NCBI RefSeq assembly: GCF_040412425.1
Contig: NC_089766.1
Coordinates: forward strand, 20,289,058 to 20,353,057
Reading direction: 5' to 3'
Source of the DNA: Macrobrachium rosenbergii
Lineage: Eukaryota > Arthropoda > Malacostraca > Decapoda > Palaemonidae
DNA length: 64,000 bases
The notes beneath the pieces were generated by a model. The model searched no databases, was not told the DNA's origin, and saw nothing but the letters and a program-made list of their open reading frames with translations. Each line of letters starts with the position of its first letter. Within the stretch, counting starts at the first letter, position 1. Of the stretch, positions 1 through 12,190 are shown in pieces. The position numbers were made by a program, and so were the translations under genes.

Positions 1-690
1 TCCAACATCTGTGAAGCCGCAAAAGGTCTGTATTACGCAAAATTTATTATAAGAAGAGTCTCTCAAATTTTACTTTGCCAACCTTTGTCTTCTCTTTCAT
101 TTTATATAAGGAACCTCACGTACCTTTTAGAGCTGTCAGTAGAATATTGATAGTCAAGTTCAGTGTTGGGACTGAACATGACCTTCATTCATCGGATTTA
201 CCTCTTAATCGCTGCTCATCTCCACTCTTTGATAGCCACAGCTGCTTCGTCACCAGATTACATAAATCAAGGATCAGTTACCATCAGTTTACACTAACCC
301 ATGAAGCAGGGGTTGGCAACCCCCGGCCCGCCAACTTAACACGGACACTATTTGATAGTTGTTACTCAGTTTAAGGAGTTTTGTTCCCGTCATCGACAAA
401 TATTTCACCTAGGTGGAGCTATCGAAAAATACGCAGAAACAACTGTCCCATTAAATCACTTCTAAGTGTATTTCGTTAGTAGCAAGGAATTTGCATTTTT
501 TGTTTATTGTATTCGTTGCACCATGTTATTCCTGCAATGAAGTAAGAACCTTGGTTGAATAATATGACACCTAGCTTCGATAATTTTTCTTTAAACCTGC
601 AGACCAAGGCAGCCTTCTGGACAGAGCAGTCAAAGGTCAAGACAATTGATTACAGTACATTTGATATCGTGGCCCTCCTCAGGTTGCCGA
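1..690. other. Unassigned sequence at window start
   Basis: No gene, repeat array or transposon motif was recognised here. Open frames on the plus strand at 75-374 and 555-737 are short and lack domain-like composition. The sequence is mixed, non-repetitive and AT-rich, so it may be intronic or intergenic. Confidence 0.4.
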
Positions 691-1720
691 CACCTGCCAT
701 AAACGAATACTATATTATGATAAAAAGAGAGTATTAATTGAAACAATGACAAATGAGAATAATAAACAAGTATGAAATATGACCCTTTTTTATCGTGTAG
801 AATATATTTTTGTTTGAGCAAAGACAGAAATGGAAGAAATAGAGACAAACTGTCAAAAACTATAAAATTAATGAGTGTAATTTCCCCAAAAAACTTTGGT
901 TGCAGTTTGACATCGCCGCAGGAGTTCCGATACTCCTTTGGTGACCAGAACCTATTAATTAGGTTTCTTTAATGACCGAGTTTATATAATGATGCGAAAT
1001 CACCAAACTTTTTGGAATCACGGCTGTCGACATTAGCTGCATCGTTGAAAGTAATCAAATGGAAATTATTATAATTTTTTTTTCATTATTTCCCCTTCTA
1101 TCTTTGTAGTTTTTCAGGCTGTTCGTTTGTCCTGCAACTCATCCTCTCTAGATTCTGTCATTCTGTCACGAAACATGAGAGCCAGGGAACGAAAGACCAC
1201 CTCCTTCCAACGAGTAAATTCAGACAAATGTGACTCGCTTTTTAGCTTTCTGTAAAAGAAAACTACCGAGATGGCTTTGTCTGTCCGTCAGCACTTTTTC
1301 TGTCCGCCCTTAGATCTAAAAAACTACCGAGGTTAGAGGGCTGCAAATTGGTATATTGATTATCGCCCTTCCGATTATCAAACATATCAAATTGTAGACT
1401 CTAGCCTCAGTAGTTTTGATTTTATTTAAGGTCAAGGTTAACCGTGGATCGCGCTCTAGCCAGCCGTCGACGCATCTTCTCTGGATCGCATCTGTATAAC
1501 CGAGCGCTGCCCATTCGTGGTCGAGAGTTTCATACTGCAGCATATCGAGAGTTTCGTACACCATTATACGCTGTACAGAAAACTTGATTGCGCCGAAGAA
1601 TCTTCGGAGCATTTCTTACTTGTTTGTATGTTGTGACTAAAAATAAATAGGAAGCCTTGCTGGCTCTTCTTTGGATGAAATTCAGTTACGTTGACGATAT
1701 GGTAGTCAGGCGTTTTTGCA
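690..1720 (+). repeat. Duplicated segment, copy A
   Basis: This segment aligns by eye, in the same orientation, with 50690-51270. Shared blocks include the run around 790-840 (AGAATATATTTTTGTTTGAG against AGAACATATTTTAGTTTCAG), the block at 880-980 (CCCCAAAAAACTTT, GTGACCA, TTTAATGACCGAGTTTA), the block at 1010-1050 (GGCTGTCGACATTAGCTGCA) and the end at 1670-1700 (ATGAAATTCAGTTACG). Copy A is interrupted by a hairpin-family repeat at 1241-1612 that copy B lacks. It could be an old segmental duplication or two members of an unrecognised interspersed repeat. Confidence 0.6.
1241..1612 (+). repeat. Hairpin-containing interspersed repeat, copy 1
   Basis: This is one of three copies in the window (others at 7735-8005 and 52853-53206). 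The order is a head with CTGTCCGTC and CTGTCCGCC, an imperfect inverted repeat, then a tail with GAGAGTTTC and TATACGCTGTACAGAAAAC. The inverted repeat pairs AGAGGGCTGCAAATTGGTAT (about 1336-1355) with the complement of the run before CTCAGTAGTTTT (about 1384-1418). There is no coding capacity. The family may be a non-autonomous element; its superfamily is not recognised. Confidence 0.7.
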
Positions 1721-2024
1721 GTTTTCATGGAATTTTAAGTCGTCTAAAAGATGAAGAAAAACTCTTACTTCCAGCCTCCAATGTCTTGGGACCCTGGAAT
1801 GTCCCTTTATTTACTACAGAAAAACAAGGACTACTTGTTGGAGGGTGAAGGAGCTATTTTGGATTGGTGCTGTTGTTATGTCGGTGTGTCTGCGTTAAGG
1901 GACACGAGATGTAGATGAAGAACATCAAAAGAACTCATCACTGTGTCTTTGTGTTGCTTTTGTCTCTCGGGTCACCCGCTCCCCAGAGCTGGTGAAAGGT
2001 TAGGGTGAAGTTTGCTACAACCCG

Positions 2025-2077
<53 letters not shown>
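2025..2077. repeat. (CT)n microsatellite
   Basis: A nearly pure CT array with one interruption near 2045. Confidence 0.95.
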
Positions 2078-2080
<3 letters not shown>

Positions 2081-2664
2081 TCTTTCTACGTCTGTTTGGA
2101 TGCCTGCCTCTTGTTATCCCTTAATCTGTCCGTCTGTTTGTCCTCCATAATATTTCTCATTCTTTTCCCTTTTCATTTTAGCCGTTGACGTAACGTATTC
2201 ACAACTGATGTTGATACAACTGATTCAAAATCTGAGGACGTGAGATCTAATATGTAGCTGGAAGATAATGAACTCCCATCATCAGGAAGCGTTGTGAAAT
2301 CAGCCCAGCCATTCAAGAGGCACCCTATTGCTTCTTCAGTCTGCATCTCAAAGATTCATACCAAGAGCGCTCGATAAGATTAACTAACGTGACTGTCAAA
2401 CGTTGGGAATTCAAATTGTGTTTGGCTATTTCCGTTGTGCAATTTATAGTTGAACTGTGATCAATATTTCTCAATTTACTTATAACGCTTGCGTAAATAC
2501 TTTCATATTCAATCAGTCTTTACAAAAAATAGCAGGTCCAATAAGATGCCTAAATGACTTGTGAACTTTTCGAAGATAATATTTTCGATAAGATTCCTCT
2601 CTTGCAATGAGATAGCACTGAGTACTTGCAACCACTTTCAATAAAAAAAAAATAATTATAAAAT

Positions 2665-2665
<1 letters not shown>

Positions 2666-2716
<51 letters not shown>
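2666..2716. repeat. (GA)n microsatellite
   Basis: A pure GA array of about 50 bp. A shorter GA run follows at 2775-2790. Confidence 0.95.
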
Positions 2717-2719
<3 letters not shown>

Positions 2720-3734
2720 GATGACTGATTAAGGATCAAAGGGAGTGTCAAACGGCAATGGTCATGAACTACGGAGAGAGAGAGAGAGAAAAGCAAAGAG
2801 ACAGCCAGACAGACACAGAAACTGATATGAAACTAAAATATGGAACTGCCCACTTCATCTCATCAACAAAAATCAACTCCTACACTTGAAGCTTTCAGAG
2901 AGAAGAATTTTATGCTTCATAAATATCACATAACTATAGAATGGACAGTAAAGTTTACCTCACCGAGGCAGTTCCTGAAACTCAACTTATGGCTAAGATG
3001 CTCAGGACGATGACACTGTCTCTCTTGTCTGACTTTTCCATCCATCAAATGCATGCAAAGGATGACCCTCTCTCGAACAGGGAACATAAAGTTTGCCTGG
3101 AGACAGCCTTGAGATAAATGGCTGGGAAGCGCATCACGCAACTTCAAAAGCTGGACACTGCAAGCATCATCATCCTGTCATGTGTAGGAGAAGCGATGGA
3201 AAATGATGTTCATTGGGCGTGTTAGCATGAAGGGAAGTTCAGAAATTTGGAAACATGAGCTAATAGGCAGAAATGAAAGATTCGGTTAATAAATCCCGTT
3301 GATCATTCCTCTGACTTCTCTACCTCTGAATTTCTTATCGTATAACACGTAGCTATTTTTTTTTTAATGCAGATTTACACGAATCATTATCAAAATGAAA
3401 GCTTTCAAAATCGGGGTTCATTTGTGCTTCTGTTAGAGCTCCAGAGTTTCAACATTTTCTGCCGGGTCCATGAATGCATAATTAATGAGCTGGTTATTCG
3501 TGGTTCTGGAAGTGATAAGGATTTTGCAATGATTTCCAGGTATATACAGTGCCCTAAACGTGTCATGGGATTTTGTGGTGAATCGTGGTAATACATATGG
3601 GAGGAAGATACTCCCATTTGAATCCCAGCTTCAAAGCCAAACATTCTAACTAAAGAGAGATTCGGTGCATATTTCATATTCGCGTCATTTCCGTACTTTT
3701 TTAATTAATCCGCGCATAGTGGCTAGACTCTGCC

Positions 3735-4016
3735 TTGTTTTGTTTATCTGAAGCCACTATGTTAGGATCAAGACTGAGATGGTTTGGGCATCTGACGAGG
3801 AGGAGGGACGATAAGCAAGATGTCTTAGGAGAGATCATGGAAGAGGAAGTGCTGGTTAGACGGAGGAAAGGAAGGAAGGCCGAAGAGAAAAGATGGGGAT
3901 CTCAAATACTGAAGAAGACTATTGTAGTCGACGTCTGTCAACTCCAAACACCACTTCCTGTCCAGAAAGCCTTTTCTTTACATCCCGTGTTTGGACAGAA
4001 AACGTATAAAAGATAA
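3735..4016 (+). pseudogene. LINE reverse-transcriptase C-terminal remnant
   Basis: The 93-codon frame carries SRLRWFGHLTRRRDDK near its start, followed by a lysine/arginine-rich stretch (RRRKGRKAEEKRWG). The RLRWFGH signature is typical of the C-terminal end of RTE/BovB-like and related LINE polyproteins. No reverse transcriptase catalytic motif lies upstream, so this is a 5'-truncated relic. It is too short to place in a clade. Confidence 0.6.
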
Positions 4017-4019
4017 TTA

Positions 4020-5025
4020 TTGTCTTTGCAAAACCTCCCATGAAATACGAGAAAAACCCTGAAATGATTGCGAATGGCGTTGTATTAAGAAAAGGAAAAT
4101 TTCATCCATGAAAAACTATTTTTATTAAAAGCATTCAGCTTTTTTAAATCAGTTTCAGAAGTATAGTATTATGGACATTGCATCGTCTGAGATTATTTTT
4201 AGTCAAAGGTGTCAAAGATTCCTACCATTTCTCTCTCTCTCTCTCTCTCCCTTTTATTTGTGGGGTGTGGTGGTAGAATTTATGCTCTCTAATACATCAG
4301 AAGGTTTGGTCTATGAAACTAAATTCCTGATTTCAGAGGCAATATTTATACCCTATTCAAATGCTGACGCAGACATACTAACAGTGGAAATTAGCAGAAT
4401 AACATATATCACTAATTATGTTCTATTACCTTCAAAGATTCTTGATAGAAAACGACATTATTTCACGCAAATTCCATATGAATAAAATATAACTGTCTAA
4501 TAAAAAAGAGTAAAATTATCAGTAAATCATAACCGATTAGATGAAGACAGTCTATCTACGCCCTTATCCGAGGCAGCCTCACTGAAGTACATTCAGAGGA
4601 TCTTAAGTCCTGAGAATTAGGGTACTTTTATTTAACTTGATCTCTGCGTCTGTTTGTTTGTTGGGTCAAAACTTGAAACTCAATTTTCGACCTGTTCCCT
4701 TCGTCCGATGGACTTGAAATATTGCATGGTTACTCAATCCCGGTGACAGTACAACCTTACATGATCAGTAGGTCAGCAGTGGCCTCTAGTGACCCCACAG
4801 TGACCTCTCCCAGTATCTCAGGATTTGTAAGAAATTCTTCGAATTTTTCATACTTTTTTGAATCAGTAGTATAAGTTAATCATTCTACGGAGGTTTCAAA
4901 CTTCCTTGGCCTCGGGACAGGATATCACGCCCACCTGCTAGCTATAATCATAAATCGGTTAAAATTTCTGTCAAAATTAAAAAGTATAAAATAAAAAGAA
5001 AATATAAAAAAAACTTAAAACACAC
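4020..5025. other. Non-coding AT-rich stretch
   Basis: A weak open frame at 4171-4485 (plus) shows no recognisable domain and includes a short CT run. The part at 4640-4960 has an interspersed-repeat look (CTGCGTCTGTTTGTTTG, CGTCCGATGGACTTGAAAT) but has no second copy in the window to prove it. Confidence 0.4.
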
Positions 5026-5026
5026 A

Positions 5027-5288
5027 TTTATTAAAATGCACTAAAAGTACAAAATATTTTTATTGAGACACACCAGGACTTTCTTACAATTAATTATGTC
5101 TACAAAAATAAAAGCATGGGCGCCAAACATGGAAGGAAATGCTGCTAGAAAAGAATTTTTTTTTTCTTATATATATAATTTCCTTCCACGTTCGGCGCCA
5201 CGCTTTTATTTTTGTAGGCATGATTAATTGTCCGGAAATCCTGGTGTGTCTCAAATATAATTTTTTACTTTTTAGTGCATTTTATAAA
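5027..5288. repeat. Fold-back (MITE-like) inverted repeat
   Basis: Two arms of about 105-115 bp pair as inverted repeats around a short AT-rich loop (about 5141-5177). The left inner arm reads TACAAAAATAAAAGCATGGG at 5101-5120 and the right arm carries its near complement at 5200-5217. The outer arms pair around ATGCACTAAAAGTA and CTTTTTAGTGCAT. No open frame is present. This matches a fold-back or miniature inverted-repeat element; the superfamily is unknown. Confidence 0.8.
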
Positions 5289-6850
5289 GGCCTAGTGTAA
5301 AATTTGTATGTTTCCAATTTCATGAGTGCATCTTGGCTTTAGAGTTCATCTTGTACACATTCATCGTTTTTCTTCTTCACTCTGTTTCCAAATTACATTT
5401 TGTTTATAACTACTGTAGCTACAAAAATTCAGTAATATAACTATTCAGGACTAATTAAAAAAAAAACTCCCTACTACTCGATGAAAACAAATGTGGCTCC
5501 TTTCGTCAACGCTCTGTGTGTGTGTGTGCGCGTGTGTGTGCTTCATCTCTGCCTGTGCTTGATGAGTGTCTCGACACAGCCATAAGACTGGGTGAACGGA
5601 AGGCCCACCATCTGACATGTACGTATTCTGCCTTCATCTCTTCGGCCTCTCTCTTTATCACATCTACTCTACTTATTTGTGTCATCGCTCAAGATATACT
5701 CAGATACTTTCACCGGAGAGTGATCTCGTGACCAGTGACCTCAGACACTGGGATTCGTCAGCTAGACTGGATCTTGGTCTTGAAAAATTATAACATGGTT
5801 GTCACTAATACCTCCTTCCTGCTATCTTGGTCATGAAAACATCAAAATAGTTCCAGACTCTGCTAAAGGAAAGTTCATAGCCACAGTCTGCTCAGCTCAC
5901 GGGCCACTATGATATGGCAATGTCGAAAGGTGGATCAACGCCTCTTGCATAGAAGATCAGGGTTGAGTTGGATTCGCTTTCGACTTCTTTCTCTTAGAAT
6001 CTTTCAACTGGATTTTGGTAACTGTGAATAATATTTGTTTGTATTTTAAGGCAACCGATGGACTCTTTCTCTCTCTCTCTCTTTCTGCACAAAACCATCT
6101 GTCAAAGAGCAGAAGTAAAATACAATCTTCAGGAAAGGCCTCAGTGCCCACGGTCACTTGAAACTCATCCCATGAAATAAAATGGTTATGATATTTCAGA
6201 TCAAATATTGTTCGACAGCTTGTAAATACTGTCTGATCCAATTTGTGTGTGTGAGAGAGAGAGAGAGACTTATCTAGCTCCTCTAACCCTCTAACCCTTA
6301 ACGATCTTTATGACCTTATCCAAAACCGCCTATAGCACAGTAGCCTCAAGTGTAATTATTCCAGGAGTGGGAAAAATCAGAATCGATGGTCAGTACATGA
6401 ATGTTACGCTTCCATGGTCAGTTAGGCTCAGTTTCCTTTGTCATTAAGAGAACATCCCTACTATTCGCATTCGTAAACCTTGAAAGTGAATGCAATAAAA
6501 GGCCTTCTGTGTTTTGCAGAAGACATGGCTGCAGAAAATCCTTCCATTCGGTTCCTCAAAGCATTTAACAAGACATTGAACACGATCATCCAAGTCAGGG
6601 AAACAAAGGAATCGAGACGCCCAACCGATGAAATGTAAATCTCATTAACCTTTGCAAAGGATAATAAATTAGGGTCTTTCATATACAAGGATTCCATAAA
6701 GAGGCAGACGCATTGCAGAGGCCATGCAACAACTGCGGAATGAAGACAGAGGAAGAACCGTGTTCAAGACAATATTTATATTTTAAGTAAAAGTTCACCT
6801 TTGTACAGCCAGTTAAAGGGGTGAAAAAAGAGCGCACGATGACCAATATG

Positions 6851-6853
<3 letters not shown>

Positions 6854-6918
<65 letters not shown>
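6854..6918. repeat. (GA)n microsatellite
   Basis: A pure GA array of about 65 bp. The LSLSLS open frames over it are artefacts of the repeat. Confidence 0.95.
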
Positions 6919-6920
<2 letters not shown>

Positions 6921-7554
6921 TTAACCGAAAAAACTGTTCCTTTACCGGATGCAAGCACACCTACTATCACATAGATCACGTATTTAATTAAAGAATGACA
7001 CTTGAAAGAACGATTAAATTTTGATTTTATGAACTCCTCATTAAAATTGATGGCTTTGAATAAAATAAGAAAATCCGATAAAGATTAAATATTAATTGTT
7101 ATGATAACCACCACTTATAAAAAGGCAGAATCAGTTGACACCATTAAAGGAAACGGAAGATCCCAGCAAACCCCAACAGACACAGACAGACGACGTTTCG
7201 AGGAATAATGACTGCAGGCCTTTCCCTCCGAAGGAAGTAAAAGGAACGAAGGAGCCATGCAGAGATTCCTTCGAGTATCCAGTTATCGTACGATTTATTC
7301 GATGTTTTCTAAGTGTGGTTGAATTTGTGTTTATTTAATGTATTTTTTATGAGGAAACAGTGGTCATTTCTTTCTAAAAGTTTGTATTAAATATTAAGGT
7401 TTTATTTTCAGCTTTTTACTTATCCTCCTTGATTCCATCTCTGTACACTCTATTTGCGGCCATTCCACCTATTGTGGACTTGGTCGTTAGTGACTTTATT
7501 TGTATTTTAAGAGACTTGTGTATGTTTTGATGGGCCCCATAACAATATATACAT

Positions 7555-7611
<57 letters not shown>

Positions 7612-7623
7612 TCTATATATATA
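7555..7623. repeat. (TA)n microsatellite
   Basis: A TA array with a few interruptions at both ends. Confidence 0.95.
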
Positions 7624-7734
7624 CAACTGAAAAATTCGAAGTTAAGAGGGCATTGTGGCTATTGGAATTACATATGTGTCTGGTAAAGGTGACCAGTAGA
7701 TTCTACATATATTTCAGCCTAAAAGCAATAAAAA

Positions 7735-8005
7735 CGATTGCCAAGATGGCTACGATGGTGAGGATTTTCTATCCGCACTTTTCTGTTAAATATATCTGAA
7801 AACCACAGGTAGAGGGCTATGTACGATTGGTATGTTGATCATCCACCTTCCAATCATCACATACCAAGTTGCAGCCCCTAGCCTCAGTGGTTTTAGTTCC
7901 TTGTTGGGTTAGCCATGATCGTGTTCTCAGCTAACTCGTTATCGACAGGCCACCACCGGGCCGTGGAATTGAAAGTTTCATTGCCACGGCTGATACAGCA
8001 TTTCT
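7735..8005 (+). repeat. Hairpin-containing interspersed repeat, copy 2
   Basis: This is a diverged plus-strand copy of the family at 1241-1612 and 52853-53206. It keeps the inverted repeat (AGAGGGCTATGTACGATTGG paired with the run ending CAGCCCCTAGCCTCAGTGG) and the block CAGGCCACCACCGGGCCGTG, which is also present in copy 3. It runs directly into a SINE-body-like segment at 8005. Confidence 0.7.
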
Positions 8006-8110
8006 CGCTATACAAAAACTCGGATTCGCCGGAGGAACTAGGTCCGGCGCATGTTTTACCTATTGGTTCTCAAGACATAAAAAGGTCTAATCCTTTTAGG
8101 AATCCATTTT
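8005..8110 (+). repeat. SINE body fragment fused to hairpin repeat
   Basis: The segment CATTTCTCGCTATA, CGGATTC, TAGGTCC, TATTGGTTCTCA and GTCTAATCCTT follows, in order, the body of the intact SINE at 33552-33822. No tRNA-like head is present, so this is either a 5'-truncated SINE or a chimeric element whose 5' part is the hairpin repeat. Confidence 0.6.
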
Positions 8111-8662
8111 GCATAATTAAGAGAATGAGTGATTTTGGTTAGTCTGAAGACAAAAAGTGGAAACTTTTCCCTGTGGTTATTTGTTTGTGTCAGCCGAAAG
8201 AACGCGTCCAAAACTCTAAATTTATGTGTTTGAACGATATGTTAGTGGAAAACCTGTTTTCATGCCAGCCTCATAAATGATTTAGAAGGAGAATTCGGAT
8301 GTCCTGTAGGACACTTTTATTGAATCAAGATCCTCCCCTGAACGTTCCACTTTAAATACACTCCCACAGATAAATTATTAATTGAGCTTATCATTATTTG
8401 TTACTAAACGTGATCCATGCATACACTTGGAAATGGCACCATAAAATATATATATACCTTTTTTTTTTTTTGAGCGGGAGAGGATTTCAGATCATTTGTC
8501 TTTACTCTTCCTGAATTCTTCCCTGACATTATGTGGGACGGTGCAGAGTCTTACAGGCTTCATTCAGCTCTTGTAGTAAAAATGCTATAATGCAACTGTC
8601 TTCCCAGCGACAAAGAAGTTATTAACTCGAACTTTGTTCTAATTTCAAAGTCAAGAGATGAG

Positions 8663-8663
<1 letters not shown>

Positions 8664-8709
<46 letters not shown>
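8664..8709. repeat. (GA)n microsatellite
   Basis: A GA array with one AA interruption near 8687. Confidence 0.95.
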
Positions 8710-9675
8710 GTTATTTTTTTAGTAAAGAAGACTGATTTCTGTTCGACTCAAAACATTTTTCTGAATTTTGGAAGAATTTCTCGTTAATCTTGATTTCGTA
8801 AAGAAGATATAAGATTATGCAAAGTTGTCTTCACAGTCATTTTTTTTTTTAATTAGGAAGAATGTCCTTATGAGCAAACTATTTCATCATTTCTTTTCCG
8901 TTTATCAAAACATTTTTTTATTACAGAATTCATTTCTCTCCAAAGATGCATCTTAATTACAAACAGATGATCAGTCAGGGAAGTGTATTACTGCCATAGC
9001 ATTTTGTGAAATAAATTTTATTTAAAGAACTTTTGATTTTGTTGACCAGGATATCCATGATGAAACGTACTATTATTTTCACAGTGGAGTTATAAAAACC
9101 CTCGATGTTAACTGCAAAATAAAAAAATTCCAAAAAACTTGGAAGTGACAGATTAAATGAAGGTTTTGCTGTCTTATCTCTCCTCATACTATTAGCCTGT
9201 CTTAAAAAAAAAAAAAAGTAACTGTGACAGACAAAAGTTAAAGTGCCTCACTGCAGTAGGATGGCAATGCCACCATCTTCAGGAATCTCAGGACTGCAAC
9301 AACGTGAAGGGCTATGGAAACACAGCATTAAAATTGCCCCTTAGGAAGCAGAGGTAGGTTAATCCAAGGGGGTTACCTGTTCTGGATTCCCCATGGACGT
9401 GGAAATGTCTGTCCTGGAAAAGATTGCCATGGTTCTGTTACAGAACTTTGCTTTTCAGTTTCTTGATTGTACTTCTGTTTTTTTTCACAGTGTACACTTT
9501 CATCAGGTTTCTCTCTTCACTCTGTTTACAAAATGATTTTGTCTTATCATATCTGGTCACCAAAATTCAGTATTGTTATGATATATGCATTTGGAACGAA
9601 GGAACGAAATAAGTTACAATTCAGGAAAGAGATGCTGATTTAGGATTTCTCTTCTGTGTTTCTCCTTTTCATTGA

Positions 9676-9678
<3 letters not shown>

Positions 9679-9725
<47 letters not shown>
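9679..9725. repeat. (CT)n microsatellite
   Basis: A pure CT array of about 46 bp; the surrounding LSLSLS/RERERE frames are artefacts. Confidence 0.95.
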
Positions 9726-9728
<3 letters not shown>

Positions 9729-10149
9729 CCTTTTTCTTGCCTGTGGTGCCTAATGATTTTCTCGTCCTCCAAGAGAACTGTGTGGAAGACATCTGTCCGA
9801 GTGTCGTCCCTCCATCTCCTCTGTTTCTTGTCTCTGTTGATGTCCTTCACTCCCCTTAGCCGTTGGATCATCGTCTTATCATCGAAAGTCCATAAAAGTC
9901 AGAAAGAGAAAGAGAGGCGAAGACTTGTGTCGAAAATACTTGAATATAAAATCAATGCCTTTCCGTAACTGACCAGGGAAGGTTGGTTCCACCTTCGCAT
10001 TCTTTCTTTCTCCTGATTTTTTCTTAACTGAATTCTGGTGTTCATTCCTGAAACTAGTACATCTAGAGAGAAGTTTGTTATTTTCTTTGCTATTAAGGGT
10101 AAATCTGATATTAGTGATAGAGAGAGAGACTTGACTGACACAGTTCGTG

Positions 10150-11950
10150 GGGTTGCCCCACCAGGTCCCTCAGTGTGATGCACCTCTGATGTCTACCAGG
10201 AATTGCTCAAATGCATCTTCGGTATATTTTGAATCTTCAATCCTGGATGGTCTGGGATGCCAGCTCAGATATTTGTCGAGCTTATTCTTAAACACATCTA
10301 CGCTCTCCTGATATGTTCCTCAGATGAACTGGTACAACTTGCAAATTGAATAGGCTCTGCATTATCGATGCTTGTGCGTGAGTGGATTAATGTCCTGTGT
10401 GCTTTCCTTAGTTTTCCTGGTATAGTTTTGGGCCCTATTAATCAGATGCTTGCTCTTTCTGATATTTTTAGCTCCATGGTGTTTTCAGTAATTCCTTACC
10501 TGTTTTCATGCCTGATTATCATGGCGTTCTCTTCTCCTTTCAGAAACTATAACTTTTAGAATTGTAGTCTTTCCAGTACTCAAGGTCCTTAACTTCTTCT
10601 ATTCTAGTTGTAAAGGACCTTTGTGCACTCTCTATTTGTGCAATATCCTTTTGGTAGTGTGGGTACCATATCATATATACAATATTCAAGTGGACAACAT
10701 TCATACGTTTTATAAAGCATAATCGCAATCGTATGTTTTCTTTGTTTGAAGTGCGGAACAACATTCCCATTTTGCCAGTAGTATTGCTATTTGATCATTG
10801 CATGTAGCATATTCCTATTCAGCATCACCAAGGTCTTTATACTTCCTTATTTGTGATTGTCTCGTTTTTAGGTCCATTTATATCATATAGCATTCCTTCT
10901 TTATCACCATAATTTATCAAAATAAATTTATCTAGTTAAATACCATTTATTTACCTCTGCCCATTCATATATTTTGTTTTGGTCTCTTTAAGCAGAGTTC
11001 CTATCTTCACCACAAAGTAATTTCTCTACTTATTCCTGTGTCATGCGAAACTTCTCACTATCGAGTCACTTAACATTACTGTCTATGTCTGCAATCATAA
11101 TAACAAACAGGAATGCAGCATATATATATTATATGAAACACCGGATATTACCTTAACTTCATCCGATTTCTCATCGTTTGCAATCACTGTCATTGCTTTC
11201 TGTTTTGCAAAATCTTTTATCCACCTTCCTAATTTGTCCAAAATATTATGTTTTTTCTAATTTTTTTGCTAATATATTATGGTCTACCTTGTCAAAAATA
11301 CTTTTCAAAAAGTCTAGGTAAACCACATCTGTATCTTTCCGTTTATCATATTTTTATATATGTTTTCATGGTGGGACTAACAGTTGGGTTTTGTGAGCCT
11401 TTCTGGGTACAAAACCATGTTGTCCTATATTAAATAAAATTTTTCATTAAATGTTTCGTTATATTTTTCTTCATTATCCTTCATGCACTTTCATAATATG
11501 TGATGTTAGACTCACTAGGCCTATAATTACTTGCCCATTGTCTTGATCACTTTGAAAATAGGGGATCAAGCTACAGGCAAGTAAATGGGCCTGTGAGTCT
11601 AACACAATTATGACAGTGTTGAAATATGTCAACAAATTTATGTTCATCATAAATCTTGCCTGTATCTACACTGTCTTAATAATATTATGAGCGACTTTGC
11701 GATAAATTCCTCACTTTCTTTAACAAAATGCCCCATTTCCTAAGGTGCCGTCTGGTAGCTCCTGATCCATTTTTAATTTCATTAATAGCCTGCACAATAG
11801 ACCATTAGTTATCTATGTCCGATAAATATTCTCTATTTTCATCTCTTATTTCTTTAAAAGAAGAAAAGGTACCTCATAGTGGTCACTTAGAAAATTACCT
11901 AACTTTGCATTAAAAGACTAATTTTTAAAATTATTTCTGTACAGTCTATA
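10150..11950 (-). pseudogene. Degenerate non-LTR retrotransposon (jockey/CR1-type RT)
   Basis: Reading the minus strand gives the ordered landmarks of a LINE reverse transcriptase in different frames. A PxFK-like region and NYRP lie near 11505-11560, and the catalytic-palm-A-like run DVVYLDF...FDKVDHN near 11276-11330. The C-terminal signature IESAQRSFTTRI...LEYW is near 10575-10640, and the terminal segment KLDKYLSWHPRP near 10240-10300. This order matches jockey/CR1-like LINE ORF2. Many stops and frameshifts separate the parts, so it is inactive. The N-terminal endonuclease was not seen. A short inverted repeat at 11512-11600 overlaps the NYRP region. Confidence 0.75.
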
Positions 11951-12059
11951 TAGTAAATGTGTTTGTAATAGAAAACTAAAAGGTTCAGTATATTTACTAT
12001 CTATACCTATCTACTCTATCTGTCATGTTATAATGCCTAGTTATCTATCTATTCCATCA

Positions 12060-12180
12060 TCCATATCTAAATATATATTTATATATATATATATATGCAT
12101 TTATATATATATATATATATTTATTAATTTTATATATATATATATATATAATATTTATTTATATATACATATTTTTATAT
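12060..12180. repeat. (TA)n-rich tract
   Basis: Interrupted TA arrays, non-coding, immediately upstream of the tandem satellite. Confidence 0.9.
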
Positions 12181-12190
12181 ATATTTGATA

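Larger units (their letters stand above)
8110..10150. other. Non-coding stretch with microsatellites
   Basis: No gene is recognised. It holds (GA)n at 8664-8709, a poly(A) run near 9204-9218 and (CT)n at 9679-9725. The block at 9490-9575 (ACACTTTCATCAGGTTTCTC, CACTCTGTTT, AAAATTCAGTA) resembles 5350-5440, which suggests a shared interspersed repeat. Confidence 0.4.

Noticed and set aside
1776..1820. 45-bp minus-strand segment between a strong acceptor and GTAAGA
   Set aside because: Open in only one frame and shorter than needed for confidence; the plus strand is open here too.
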